The notes beneath the pieces were generated by a model that ran no database searches, had not been told where the DNA came from, and was given only the letters and a program-made list of their open reading frames with translations. This document shows positions 20,745 through 31,660 of a stretch of 64,000 nucleotides of DNA, one piece after another. Position 1 is the stretch's first letter, and each line of letters starts with the position of its first letter. Source of the stretch: CAWJPY01 sp963844865 (GTDB lineage: Bacteria > Acidobacteriota > Thermoanaerobaculia > Thermoanaerobaculales > Sulfomarinibacteraceae); the NCBI GenBank assembly GCA_963844865.1, contig CAWJPY010000009.1, forward strand, positions 1-64,000. Direction: 5' to 3'. The translations under genes and the position numbers were made by a program.

Positions 20745-20826
20745 CCGGTTGAGGACGGAGGTGGCCCTGGTTTTTCGGCATAGGCGTCGTGCAGGGCCTG
20801 TTGCTCCCAGCGACTGGAGGTGAACC

Positions 20827-21327
20827 ATGGGCAGCAAGCTGTGGTATCTGAGTGCGCTCTTCGTGCTGGCGACGGGCGCCGCCGTTCCCGCGGCGGCGGG
20901 AGCGGCGAATGATCCGATCAGCGAGACGGTGATCGCGGGACCCTACCAGGTGACGTTGAAGGTGCTGCCGGCCGAGGCGTTCACCGGACCGGATGCCGAG
21001 ATGGTCCGGGACGCCGGCGCCGAGCCGGTGCACCTCGGTGGCGCGGAGCAGCCGAATCACCACCTCGTGGCCTTCGTCAAGAAGGACGGCGTGCCGGTGG
21101 AGGACGCCACCGTGGAGATTCTCTACCGCGACACGGAGGGTCCGGAGCGCGCCTGGACGAACCTGCCCGTGGTGCGGATGCACGTCAAGGGCAAGGGCCT
21201 GACGACCACGCACTACGGCAACAACGTGCGCCTCGCGCCGGGGAGCTACGAAGCCGAGGTCACGGTGAACGAGAGCGGACCCGCGACCTTCCACTTCTCG
21301 CTGCCGGCGGCGCCTCACGAGAAGTGA
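20827..21327 (+). CDS. Small exported beta-sandwich protein
   Basis: A 166-residue protein with signal peptide (WYLSALFVLATGAAVPAAA). The mature part is a single Ig-like beta domain containing PNHHLVAFVKKDG, a central VRMHVKGKGLTTTHYGNN segment and a final beta hairpin (GSYEAEVTVNESG). Histidines and methionine clustered around HH, MH and TTHYG recall periplasmic metal-handling families (P19/Tp34 or FixH-like), so metal binding is possible, but the match is loose. CTGGAGGTGAACC precedes the ATG. No partner gene is adjacent. Confidence 0.55.
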   Translation: MGSKLWYLSALFVLATGAAVPAAAGAANDPISETVIAGPYQVTLKVLPAEAFTGPDAEMVRDAGAEPVHLGGAEQPNHHLVAFVKKDGVPVEDATVEILYRDTEGPERAWTNLPVVRMHVKGKGLTTTHYGNNVRLAPGSYEAEVTVNESGPATFHFSLPAAPHEK

Positions 21328-21423
21328 TCCTGCCGCACCCGGCGGCGCCGTCATGAACTCCGTCCGGTCGGCGGCGCGGCCGGGACACCATTCGACGTCT
21401 CCGGTGGGCCTCGTGCGGAGACC

Positions 21424-21465
21424 TTGACGCGAGGGGTGGTCAGGTCTATATTTGACATCGCGTCA
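21424..21465 (+). promoter_or_regulatory. Promoter with overlapping palindrome before SDR-tetR-efflux genes
   Basis: TTGACG (21424-21429) is followed by a 17-base spacer and TATATT (21447-21452), an excellent sigma-70 promoter. Immediately downstream, TGAC-ATCGC-GTCA (21453-21465) is an interrupted palindrome that would cover the start site. A TetR repressor gene begins 870 bp further on, so autoregulated repression at this site is the simple model. Confidence 0.6.
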
Positions 21466-21500
21466 GAAAATACGACGTGCTGTAATACCCCGGAGACGAC

Positions 21501-22295
21501 ATGACCACCGCTGGACACCACGACGAGGGCCGAGGGCTCGAACGAGAGGGGCGGCTCTCAGCGGCCACCGTGGTCATCGTGCATGCGGATCGCGGCCGCG
21601 GTTTGCTGCTGGCCCGGGCGCTGGCCGAGGCGGGCATCACCGTGGTCATGCACTCGACCGCCGAGTCGCAGGCCATCGCCGATCTCATGGGCGAGATCGT
21701 GGACGACGGCGGGCACGCGGCCGCCATCCAGAGCGACCTGACGGACCCGAACCACCCTGGATCCCTGTTCCCAGGGATGGCGCGGTTCCTGGGGCCGGTG
21801 ACCGGGGTGGTCCTGGCGCCGGTGGATGCGGACGATGGGGCGATGCGCGCCGCGCGTCGACGTCTCCCGTCGCCGGCCGAGCTGGAATCGGCGGCGGAGG
21901 TGATCCGGTGGGCGCGCGCGCTGGCCACCGCCCTGCCCCGCGGCCGTGCAGGCACGATCGTCGGGGTGATGCCCGTGACGCGGCGGGACGACCCTGCGCG
22001 TGCCGTGGCGGTGGGAGCGTGGGAGGGCGCCCTCGGCGGGCTGCGGCGCGAGCTCGCACCACGGGGCGTGCGGGTGTACGTGGTCCCCCAGGGGGAGGCT
22101 GGCCGGAGCTCGCGGGCGGCCCCCGATCCCGTGGTCGCCGCCCGTCGGGTGGCCCACCTGATGATCGCGGAATCCGGTGGAGGCGACGACGTGAACGGCA
22201 TGGGACCGTCACCCTCCGCCGAGGATGCCGGAGTGCCGACAGGAGGGATGCGACCTCCACAGGGGCGCGGTCGCGGGGCCGCCCGCTGCCGGTGA
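21501..22295 (+). CDS. Degenerate SDR-like Rossmann protein
   Basis: A 264-residue protein that follows the fold plan of short-chain dehydrogenases: first strand TVVIVHADRGRG, a long helix LLLARALAEAGITVVMHS, and an acidic strand IQSDLTDP. The usual glycine-rich TGxxxGIG and the catalytic YxxxK are missing; the corresponding segments are VHADRGRG and GAWEGAL. It is therefore probably not an active oxidoreductase and may be a ligand-binding relic. It occupies the leader position between the promoter and the TetR gene and could be co-regulated with the efflux operon. The last 45 residues are low-complexity. Confidence 0.5.
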   Translation: MTTAGHHDEGRGLEREGRLSAATVVIVHADRGRGLLLARALAEAGITVVMHSTAESQAIADLMGEIVDDGGHAAAIQSDLTDPNHPGSLFPGMARFLGPVTGVVLAPVDADDGAMRAARRRLPSPAELESAAEVIRWARALATALPRGRAGTIVGVMPVTRRDDPARAVAVGAWEGALGGLRRELAPRGVRVYVVPQGEAGRSSRAAPDPVVAARRVAHLMIAESGGGDDVNGMGPSPSAEDAGVPTGGMRPPQGRGRGAARCR

Positions 22296-22330
22296 CGGGC
22301 TCGCGGCCCGCGCCGACGGGAGGACGGACC

Positions 22331-22951
22331 ATGCCGAGGTACTCGGAAAAGCGGCGAGCGGCGCTGGAGGGAGCGATGCAGGACGAGGTCCTGCGAGCCG
22401 CCACCGCGATCCTGCGCTCGGAGGGCCTGGTGGCGCTCACCATGGACCGCATCGCCCGTGACGTGGGCGTCTCGCGGGGGACCCTGTACAACTACTTCGC
22501 CGATGCCGATGCGGTGCTGAACTTCGTCGAGTCACGGACCATCGAGCCGATCACCACCGCCATCGTCGAGATCGCGAAGGGGAACGAGTCGGCACCCGAG
22601 AAGCTGGCCGCCGTCGCCCGCACGATGCTGGACGGCCTCTACCGGGACCACGCGCTGGCCATGGCCCTGTTCGCCAAGCAGGAGCTCCAGGGCCCGCGGG
22701 CGGAGCACAAGATCGCCCGGCGCAATCGTTTCCTGGAGATCGTCCGCGGCATCGTCGCGGAGGGCGTCGCCCGGGGCGAGCTGCGCAGCGGTTCGCCGGC
22801 CGTTGCCGCAGAGCTGTTCCTGGGCACGATCGGCGGGCTGATCGACACCATGATGTACAGCGGGAAGTTCCGGACCGCGGACGACCTGGTGCCTGCGCTC
22901 ATGGAGTTCGTGCTGCGCGGCCTCGAGCCCAGCCCCGACAATACCGGCTAG
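22331..22951 (+). CDS. TetR-family transcriptional regulator
   Basis: A 206-residue TetR-type repressor. The helix-turn-helix is at about 20-65: ILRSEGLVALTMDRIARDV followed by GVSRGTLYNYFADAD, the typical recognition helix. The C-terminal ligand-binding domain has a tail resembling the TetR_C family (LFLGTIGGLIDTMMYSGKF). ATG at 22331 follows GGGAGGACGG. It lies 62 bp upstream of an RND pump operon on the same strand, the classic arrangement for a local repressor relieved by a pump substrate. The palindrome at 21453-21465 is a candidate operator. Confidence 0.88.
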   Translation: MPRYSEKRRAALEGAMQDEVLRAATAILRSEGLVALTMDRIARDVGVSRGTLYNYFADADAVLNFVESRTIEPITTAIVEIAKGNESAPEKLAAVARTMLDGLYRDHALAMALFAKQELQGPRAEHKIARRNRFLEIVRGIVAEGVARGELRSGSPAVAAELFLGTIGGLIDTMMYSGKFRTADDLVPALMEFVLRGLEPSPDNTG

Positions 22952-23013
22952 GTGCCGCCGGGTCCTCGGCAGCTCACTGACGAAGCAACCGTCTGTCGCA
23001 CACGGAGAGAACG

Positions 23014-24207
23014 ATGGAGAAACGATCACATCTGGTGTCCGGAATCGTCCTGGTGGCGGCAGCCGCCCTCCTCGCCGCAGGCTGCGGCGGCGAACGGCAG
23101 ACGGCCCACGCTCCGGGGCCACCGGAGGTGTCCACCGTCACCCTCGGTACGGAGCCGGTCACGCTCACCACCGAGCTGCCCGGGCGGACGGCCCCGTACC
23201 TGGTGGCCGAGATCCGGCCCCAGGTCAGCGGCATCATCACCAGGCGACCCTTCACCGAGGGTGCCGACGTGAAGGCCGGCGACCTGCTCTACCAGATCGA
23301 CCCGGCGCCCTTCCAGGCGGCCTACGACCAGGCCGCGGCGGCCCTCGAGGTCGCCGAGGCGAAGGTGCCCGCCCTGCGGTCGCGGGCCCAGCGGTTCGAG
23401 GAGCTGGCCGACATCGAGGCGGTCGGCAAGCAGGACGCTGAGGACGCCGAGTCGGCGCTGCGCCAGGCGGAGGCCGCCGTGACGGCCGCCAAGGCGGCCC
23501 TGGAGAGCGCCCGCGTGAACCTCTCGTTCACCCCCATCAAGGCCCCCATCAGCGGTCGCATCGGCCGCTCGGCGGTCACCATGGGCGCCCTGGTGACGGC
23601 CTACCAGCCGACCTCCTTGGCGGTCATCCAGAAGCTCGATCCCATCTACGTGGACGTGACCCAGGCCACCAGCGACCTGCTGCGCCTGAAGCGGGCCGCC
23701 GGTACGGGGCGGATCACCGACGGCGACGGCTCCCGCTCGGTGTCGCTGATCCTGGAGGACGGCACGCCGTACCCCCTCGAGGGGAAGCTGCAGTTCCGTG
23801 ACGTGAGCGTGGACCCGAGCACCGGCTCGGTCACCCTGCGCATGGTCTTCCCCAACCCCGACCACGTGCTCCTGCCGGGCATGTTCGTGCGGGCGGTGGT
23901 GGAGGAGGGGGTGATGCAGAACGCCGTGCTCGCCCCCCAGCAGGGCGTCAGCCACGACGTCAGGGGCGACGCCGTCGCCTGGGTCGTGGGTCCGGACGGC
24001 AAGGTCGAGCAGCGGCACCTCGAGGTGGACCGCGCCATCGGCGACCGGTGGCTCGTCACCTCGGGCCTCGCCGCCGGCGACCAGGTGATCGTGGAGGGTC
24101 TGCAGAACGTCCGGCCGGGAATGACCGTGAAGGCGGTGCCCTTCCAGGAGTCGGGAGCCGACCAGGGCAGCGCCCGGCCTCCAGCGCCCGCCGCCCCGGC
24201 GAGCTAG
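23014..24207 (+). CDS. acrA: RND efflux periplasmic adaptor lipoprotein
   Basis: A 397-residue membrane fusion protein that links the inner-membrane RND pump to the outer-membrane factor. A lipoprotein signal ends in LAAGC (Cys24). The lipoyl/barrel-sandwich halves are seen at GRTAPYLVAEIRPQVSGII and at APISGRIGRSAVTMGALV, flanking a coiled-coil hairpin (about 105-170, alanine/glutamate rich). The beta-barrel and membrane-proximal domains follow (LLPGMFVRAVVEEG). ATG follows GGAGAGAACG. The pump gene begins 10 bp after its stop. Confidence 0.93.
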   Translation: MEKRSHLVSGIVLVAAAALLAAGCGGERQTAHAPGPPEVSTVTLGTEPVTLTTELPGRTAPYLVAEIRPQVSGIITRRPFTEGADVKAGDLLYQIDPAPFQAAYDQAAAALEVAEAKVPALRSRAQRFEELADIEAVGKQDAEDAESALRQAEAAVTAAKAALESARVNLSFTPIKAPISGRIGRSAVTMGALVTAYQPTSLAVIQKLDPIYVDVTQATSDLLRLKRAAGTGRITDGDGSRSVSLILEDGTPYPLEGKLQFRDVSVDPSTGSVTLRMVFPNPDHVLLPGMFVRAVVEEGVMQNAVLAPQQGVSHDVRGDAVAWVVGPDGKVEQRHLEVDRAIGDRWLVTSGLAAGDQVIVEGLQNVRPGMTVKAVPFQESGADQGSARPPAPAAPAS

Positions 24208-24217
24208 GGGGCGCGCC

Positions 24218-27200
24218 ATGTCCGCCTTCTTCCTCGACCGTCCGGTGTTCGCCTGGGTCATCGCCATCGCGATGATGCTGGGTGGCGCCCTCGCCATCTA
24301 CAACCTGCCCATCGCCCAGTACCCGAACATCGCGCCGCCGTCCATCAGCATCCGCGGCAACTACACCGGCGCGTCGGCGGAGACCGTGGACAACACGGTG
24401 GTCCAGATCATCGAGCAGAAGATGACCGGCCTCGACCACCTCCTCTACATCCACTCGACGGGCGACTCCTCGGGCAGCGCGGACGTCACCCTCACCTTCG
24501 CCCCGGGGACCGACCCGGACCTGGCCTGGGCCAAGGTGCAGAACAAGCTCCAGCTCGCCCTGCCGTCCCTGCCGGACACCGTGCAGCGCATGGGCCTCAC
24601 GGTCTCCAAGGCGACCCACAACTACCTGCTCATCCTCGCCCTGACCACCAAGGACGGCAGCATGAGCATGTCGGACCTCAACGACTACGCGGTCTCCAAG
24701 GTGGAGCCCAGCCTGGCCCGGGTGCCGGGCGTCGGCGAGGTGCAGGTGTTCGGCACCGGCTACGCCATGCGCATCTGGCTCGACCCCAACAAGCTGGCCA
24801 AGTACGGGATGACCTCGGACGACGTGGTCGCCGCGGTCCGCTCCTACAACGTCGAGGTCTCGGCGGGCCAGCTCGGCGGCCAGCCGGCCGTCGAGGGACA
24901 GCGGCTGAACGCTTCGATCCTGGTGCAGTCCCTGCTCAAGACGCCCGACGAGTTCGCCGACGTGCCCCTGCGCACCAACCCCGACGGCTCCGTGGTCCGG
25001 GTCTCGGACGTGGGTCGGACCGAGCTCGGGACGGAGCTGCCCGACATCGTCGCGCGCTACAACGGCCGGCCCATGGGTGCGCTCGCCGTCCGCCAGGAGG
25101 TGGGTGCGAACGCCGTCGACACCGCCAAGCGCATCAAGGAGACCATCACCGAGCTGTCGCGCTACTTCCCGCCGGGGATGATCGCCGTGTACCCCTTCGA
25201 CACGACGCCGTTCGTGAAGGTGGCGATCTGGGAGGTGGTCAAGACCCTGCTCGAGGCCATCGTCCTGGTCTTCTTGGTCATGTACCTGTTCCTCGGCAAC
25301 CTGCGGGCGACCCTGATTCCGACCATCGCGGTGCCGGTGGTCATCCTCGGCACCTTCGGCGCCCTCGGGCTGCTGGGCTTCTCCATCAACATGCTGACCA
25401 TGTTCGCCATGGTCCTGGCCATCGGCCTGCTCGTGGACGACGCCATCGTGGTGGTGGAGAACGTGGAGCGGGTCATGTCCCAGGAGGGGTTGTCGCCGCG
25501 GGAGGCGACCCGCAAGTCGATGCGTGAGATCAGCAGCGCCCTGGTGGGCATCGGGCTGGTGCTGTCGGCCGTGTTCGGCCCCATGGTCTTCTTCGCCGGC
25601 TCCACCGGCGTCATCTACCGCCAGTTCTCGGCGACGGTGATCGCATCCATGCTGCTGTCGGTGGTGGTGGCCCTCATCCTCACGCCCGTGCTCTGCGCGG
25701 CGCTGCTCAAGCCCGTGGGGAAGGGGCACCGGGCCGCCGAGACCGGCTTCCGCGCGCTGCGGCCGTTCTTCATCGGCTTCGACCGCGGCTTCTCCTGGCT
25801 GCGCGAGCGGTACACGTCCAGCGTCGGTCACATCCTCGGCCGCAAGGCGCGCTTCGCCGTGCTGTACCTGGTGATCGTGGCCGCCATGGGGCTCCTGTAC
25901 GTGCGCATGCCCACCGGCTACCTGCCCGACGAGGACCAGGGGACCCTGATGACCATGGTCCAGCTCCCGGTGGGCTCGACCCTGGAGCAGACCATGGCTG
26001 CCATGGACAAGGTGCAGGACTACTACCTCAACAACGAGAAGGACGCCGTGCAGTCGGTCATGAACCTGGCCGGCTTCGGGTTCGCCGGCCGGGGCCAGAA
26101 CCAGGGCATGATGTTCGTCAAGCTCAAGGACTGGCACCTGCGCGAGCGCGAGGACCTCAGGGTGAAGGCCGTGGCCGGCCGGGCGATGATGGCGCTGGCA
26201 GGCCTCCGCAACGCGCGCGTGATCCCGTTCCCGCCGCCCCCGGTGCCGGAGCTCGGCACCGCCACCGGCTTCGACCTCATGCTCCAGGACCGGGGCGACC
26301 TGGGGCACGTGCGCCTGTCCCAGATCGAGGGGCAGCTCCTGGGAATGGCGGCGAAGGACCCCCGGCTGGCGCGGGTGCGGCCCAACGGGCTGGCCGACGT
26401 GCCCCAGTACAAGGTCGACATCGACTGGGAGAAGGCCGGCGCCCTCGGCGTGCCGGTGAGTGAGGTCCAGAGCTACCTGTCCACCGCCTTCGGCAGCGCC
26501 TACATCGGCAACTTCGTCCAGGGCGCCCGCATCAAGCGCGTGTTCGCCCAGGCCGACGCCCCGTACCGCATGCTGCCCTCCGACATGGACCGTCTCCAGG
26601 TGCCCAACCGGCAGGGCAAGCTGGTGCCCCTGTCCGCGGTCGCCACCGGCCGCTGGGTCTATGGTTCGCCGCGCCTGGAGCGCTACAACGGTTTCCCCGC
26701 CATGGAGATCCAGGGCGAGGCGGCGCCCGGCTACTCCACCGGTCAGGCGATGAAGGCCATGGAGGAGCTCATCCGAAAGCTGCCGCCGGGGGTGGGTCAC
26801 GAGTGGACCGAGATCTCCTACCAGCAGCGCATGTCCGAGTCCCAGGCCGGGCTCCTGTACGCGTTCTCGGTGCTGGTGATCTTCCTCGTGCTGGCCGCGC
26901 TGTACGAGAGCTGGACGGTGCCCATCTCCATCGTGCTCGCCCTGCCCCTGGGCGTGATCGGCGGGCTGCTGGCGTCGTCCTTCCGAGGCATGCCCAACGA
27001 CGTGTACTTCCAGATCGGCCTCCTCACCGTGCTCGGACTGACCACCAAGAACGCGATCCTGATCGTGCAGTTCGCCAAGCACAACGTGGAGCAGGGGGCG
27101 GGCCTGGTCCAGGCGACCCTGGACGCGGCCCGGGTCCGGCTGCGCCCCATCGTCATGACCTCCCTCGCCTTCGGCTTCGGCGTCCTGCCCCTGGTCATCG

Positions 27201-27385
27201 CGTCGGGGGCCGGGGCCGGCGCCATGCGCGCCATCGGCACCAGCGTGCTGGGTGGGATGGTGACGGCGACGTTTTTGGCCATCTTCTTCATCCCGCTGTT
27301 CTTCGTCGTCATCGTCAGCCTCTTCGGGAGGTCGAGGCCCACGGCCGAGGAGGGAGCGGGGTCCTCGCCGGAGGTGTCGCCATGA
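24218..27385 (+). CDS. acrB: RND (HAE1 family) multidrug efflux pump
   Basis: A 1055-residue inner-membrane proton antiporter of the hydrophobe/amphiphile efflux family. It begins with the typical FFLDRPVFAWVIAI helix, has two large periplasmic porter loops and twelve transmembrane helices. The proton-relay aspartates are in TM4 (LLVDDAIVVVENVERVM). GQNQGMMFVKLKDW and the C-terminal LTTKNAILIVQFA motif are typical. Length and frame are normal throughout. Its stop overlaps the next start (ATGA), so the adaptor, pump and outer-membrane factor are made together. Substrates are not predictable from the sequence. Confidence 0.95.
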   Translation: MSAFFLDRPVFAWVIAIAMMLGGALAIYNLPIAQYPNIAPPSISIRGNYTGASAETVDNTVVQIIEQKMTGLDHLLYIHSTGDSSGSADVTLTFAPGTDPDLAWAKVQNKLQLALPSLPDTVQRMGLTVSKATHNYLLILALTTKDGSMSMSDLNDYAVSKVEPSLARVPGVGEVQVFGTGYAMRIWLDPNKLAKYGMTSDDVVAAVRSYNVEVSAGQLGGQPAVEGQRLNASILVQSLLKTPDEFADVPLRTNPDGSVVRVSDVGRTELGTELPDIVARYNGRPMGALAVRQEVGANAVDTAKRIKETITELSRYFPPGMIAVYPFDTTPFVKVAIWEVVKTLLEAIVLVFLVMYLFLGNLRATLIPTIAVPVVILGTFGALGLLGFSINMLTMFAMVLAIGLLVDDAIVVVENVERVMSQEGLSPREATRKSMREISSALVGIGLVLSAVFGPMVFFAGSTGVIYRQFSATVIASMLLSVVVALILTPVLCAALLKPVGKGHRAAETGFRALRPFFIGFDRGFSWLRERYTSSVGHILGRKARFAVLYLVIVAAMGLLYVRMPTGYLPDEDQGTLMTMVQLPVGSTLEQTMAAMDKVQDYYLNNEKDAVQSVMNLAGFGFAGRGQNQGMMFVKLKDWHLREREDLRVKAVAGRAMMALAGLRNARVIPFPPPPVPELGTATGFDLMLQDRGDLGHVRLSQIEGQLLGMAAKDPRLARVRPNGLADVPQYKVDIDWEKAGALGVPVSEVQSYLSTAFGSAYIGNFVQGARIKRVFAQADAPYRMLPSDMDRLQVPNRQGKLVPLSAVATGRWVYGSPRLERYNGFPAMEIQGEAAPGYSTGQAMKAMEELIRKLPPGVGHEWTEISYQQRMSESQAGLLYAFSVLVIFLVLAALYESWTVPISIVLALPLGVIGGLLASSFRGMPNDVYFQIGLLTVLGLTTKNAILIVQFAKHNVEQGAGLVQATLDAARVRLRPIVMTSLAFGFGVLPLVIASGAGAGAMRAIGTSVLGGMVTATFLAIFFIPLFFVVIVSLFGRSRPTAEEGAGSSPEVSP

Positions 27386-28821
27386 GGCAGGCGCTGGCCT
27401 GGCCGATGGCGGTGGGGCTCCTGCTGAGCGGGTGCTCCCTCGCGCCGCAGTATGAGCGGCCCGCGATGCCCGTCCCGGACGCGTGGAACCCGGAGACGAC
27501 GGCTGCGGCCGGCTCCGAGGCCACGCCGCTGCCCGACATCCCGTGGCAGGAGTTCTTCACGGATCCGAGCCTGCGCTCGGTGGTCGAGCTGGCCGTGGCC
27601 AACAACCGCGATCTGCGGGCGGCGGCCCTGAACGTGCAGCGGGCCCGGGCGGTGTTCCGGATCCAGCGCGCCGACCTGCTGCCCAACGTCGCCGCCACGG
27701 CCAGCGGCGACATCTACCGGCTGCCGGCCGCGCTGTCGGACACCGGCGAGGCGCGGACCATCGCGCAGTACCAGGTGGGCCTCGGTGTCGCGGGCTGGGA
27801 GCTGGACTTCTTCGGCCGCCTGCAGAGCCTGAAGGCGGCCGCCCTCGAGCAGTTCTTCGCCACCCAGGAGGCCCGCACCGCCACCCAGATCTCCCTGGTG
27901 GCGGCCGTCGCCACGACGTACCTGGACCTGGGCGCCGACAGCTCGAGCCTCGAGCTCGCCGAAGAGACGTTGACGGCGCAGGAGGCTTCGCTGGACCTCA
28001 TCCGCCGCAGCCACGGCCTCGGTGTCGCCGACGCCCTGGCGCTCCACCAGGCGGAGAGCCAGGTGGAGGCGGCGCGGGTCGACGTGGCCAGGCTGAGCGG
28101 GGTGGTCGCCCTGGACCGCAACGCGCTGACGCTGCTGGTCGGCGCCACGGTGCCGGCCGAGCTGCTCCCCGAGGGCCTCGGCAAGGTGACGCCCGACAAC
28201 GTGGTCGTGCCCGAGCTTCCCTCCGAGGTCCTGCTGCGACGGCCGGACATCCTGGCCGCCGAGCACCGGCTCGAGGCCGCCAACGCCAACATCGGCGCCG
28301 CCCGGGCGGCCTTCTTCCCCCACATCTCCCTCACCGGGTCCGCGGGCACGCTGTCCAGCGAGCTGTCCGGCCTCTTCGCCGAGGGCAGCGGCGCCTGGAG
28401 CTTCCTGCCCCAGATCACCGTCCCGATCTTTGAAGGTGGCGCCCTGCGGGCGGGGCTCGAGACCGCGGTGGTGGATCGCGAGCTCGCCGTCGCCGGCTAC
28501 GAGAAGACGATCCAGACCGCCTTTCGTGAGGTCAACGACGCCCTGGCGCTGCGCCAGACGCTGGCCGAGCAGCAGCGGGCCCAGCAGGCCCTGGTGGCAT
28601 CCCTCGACAAGGCCTATGAGCTCTCCCGGGCCCGCTACAAGGCGGGCATCAGCAGCTACCTGGAGGTCCTGGTGGCGCAGCGCTCGCTGTACACCGCCCA
28701 GCAGGGCCTGATCGCCGTCCGCATGGGCGAGGAAGCCAACCTGGTGAACCTGTTCAAGGTGCTGGGAGGGGGCGGTGGACCCGCGACGGCGGAGGAGGGG
28801 AGCCCGTCCGGAGGCGCATGA
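27382..28821 (+). CDS. oprM: Outer-membrane efflux factor (NodT/OprM type)
   Basis: A 479-residue outer-membrane channel for the RND pump. Lipoprotein signal with LLSGC (Cys18), then the CSLAPQYERP start typical of NodT-family factors. Two internally repeated halves each contain long alpha-helical coiled coils (about 90-200 and 300-420) with short barrel strands (VGVAGWELDFFGR). ATG overlaps the pump stop. A 4-base overlap (ATGA) at its own end leads into a 39-codon frame described next. Confidence 0.92.
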   Translation: MRQALAWPMAVGLLLSGCSLAPQYERPAMPVPDAWNPETTAAAGSEATPLPDIPWQEFFTDPSLRSVVELAVANNRDLRAAALNVQRARAVFRIQRADLLPNVAATASGDIYRLPAALSDTGEARTIAQYQVGLGVAGWELDFFGRLQSLKAAALEQFFATQEARTATQISLVAAVATTYLDLGADSSSLELAEETLTAQEASLDLIRRSHGLGVADALALHQAESQVEAARVDVARLSGVVALDRNALTLLVGATVPAELLPEGLGKVTPDNVVVPELPSEVLLRRPDILAAEHRLEAANANIGAARAAFFPHISLTGSAGTLSSELSGLFAEGSGAWSFLPQITVPIFEGGALRAGLETAVVDRELAVAGYEKTIQTAFREVNDALALRQTLAEQQRAQQALVASLDKAYELSRARYKAGISSYLEVLVAQRSLYTAQQGLIAVRMGEEANLVNLFKVLGGGGGPATAEEGSPSGGA

Positions 28822-28937
28822 TGCGTGTCGGGGCGTTCCGAGGCCTCGCGGCGGGCCTCGCCGTGCTCCTGTCCCTGGCCCCGCCGATGATGACGGGGCG
28901 TCGTGGACCCCCGTTCCCTTCCGGGTCCGCAACCTGA
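28818..28937 (+). CDS. Short signal-peptide frame, probable gene remnant
   Basis: A 39-codon frame whose ATG overlaps the stop of the outer-membrane factor. It begins with MMRVGAFRGLAAGLAVLL, a good signal sequence, then ends early. A second frame directly after it reads WTPVPFRVRNLTFPTVLVMG and then breaks up. This looks like the start of an exported protein truncated by an indel, either real or a sequencing error. No function can be given. Confidence 0.3.
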   Translation: MMRVGAFRGLAAGLAVLLSLAPPMMTGRRGPPFPSGSAT

Positions 28938-29069
28938 CCTTCCCGACCGTCCTCGTCATGGGGTTCAGGCCGGCTCTGGTGGTGTCACATCGCTCCGCCG
29001 CCGGGGAATGCCGACGGGTGGGGCGGAGGTTTGCGGGTGTGAAATCACCGAGCATGGAGGACGAGAGTG

Positions 29070-29531
29070 ATGGCTTTGCCGGATGTGGTGTCGTCCACCG
29101 GCGGGGAGCGGGCCCGCGCCCCCGTCCATTTCTGGATCGTGGGGATCCTGGCGCTCCTGTGGAACCTCATGGGGGCGTTCGACTACGTGGCCACGCAGCT
29201 CCGCCTTGACTTCTACATGAGCCAGTTCTCGGCGGAGCAACTGGAGTACTTCTACGGCTTCCCGGCATGGGCGGTGGCCGGATGGGCGTTCGGGGTGTGG
29301 AGCTCGGTGGTGGGGTCCATCGGTTTGCTGGTGCGCCGCCGGTGGGCGGTGTGGGCTTTCGCCGTGGCCATCGCGGGGATGGTGGTGAGCTCCGTGTACA
29401 CCGTCGTGCTGACCGACGGCGTCACCATGATGGGAGCGGGCGGCGTCGTCTTCACGCTCGTCATCTGGGTCGTGGCCATCTTCCTGCTGCTGTACTCGCG
29501 GCGGTTGGCGCAGCGCGGTCTCCTGGCATAG
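29070..29531 (+). CDS. Small four-helix membrane protein
   Basis: A 153-residue protein with four predicted transmembrane helices: about HFWIVGILALLWNLMGAFDY, the segment around FPAWAVAGWAFGVWSSVVG, WAVWAFAVAIAGMVVSSV and VVFTLVIWVVAIFLLLYS. The first helix plus the FDYVATQ turn resembles uncharacterised small membrane proteins found in Proteobacteria and Bacteroidetes. ATG at 29070 is preferred to the GTG three bases earlier because GGAGG lies nine bases upstream. Function unknown. Confidence 0.7.
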   Translation: MALPDVVSSTGGERARAPVHFWIVGILALLWNLMGAFDYVATQLRLDFYMSQFSAEQLEYFYGFPAWAVAGWAFGVWSSVVGSIGLLVRRRWAVWAFAVAIAGMVVSSVYTVVLTDGVTMMGAGGVVFTLVIWVVAIFLLLYSRRLAQRGLLA

Positions 29532-29688
29532 GGGCGCGGCAAGCCGCGGCGCGGTTGGCGTCGTGCCAGGGACGCGCCGCCGAAGGAATGTGCGCTCCTC
29601 GACCTCGATTGAAATATGGTCAGAGTCTTATGCACTCGTCGGCAGCTCGTGACGGGCAGATGCCAGCGCGCCGCGTGAGGAGGACCCG

Positions 29689-31648
<1,960 letters not shown>

Positions 31649-31660
31649 GCGGCCCGGCGT

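Noticed and set aside
24056..27082. A 1008-codon minus-strand frame opposite the RND pump gene.
   Set aside because: Low-complexity His/Glu/Gly composition, no motif, and fully antisense to an unmistakable pump gene.
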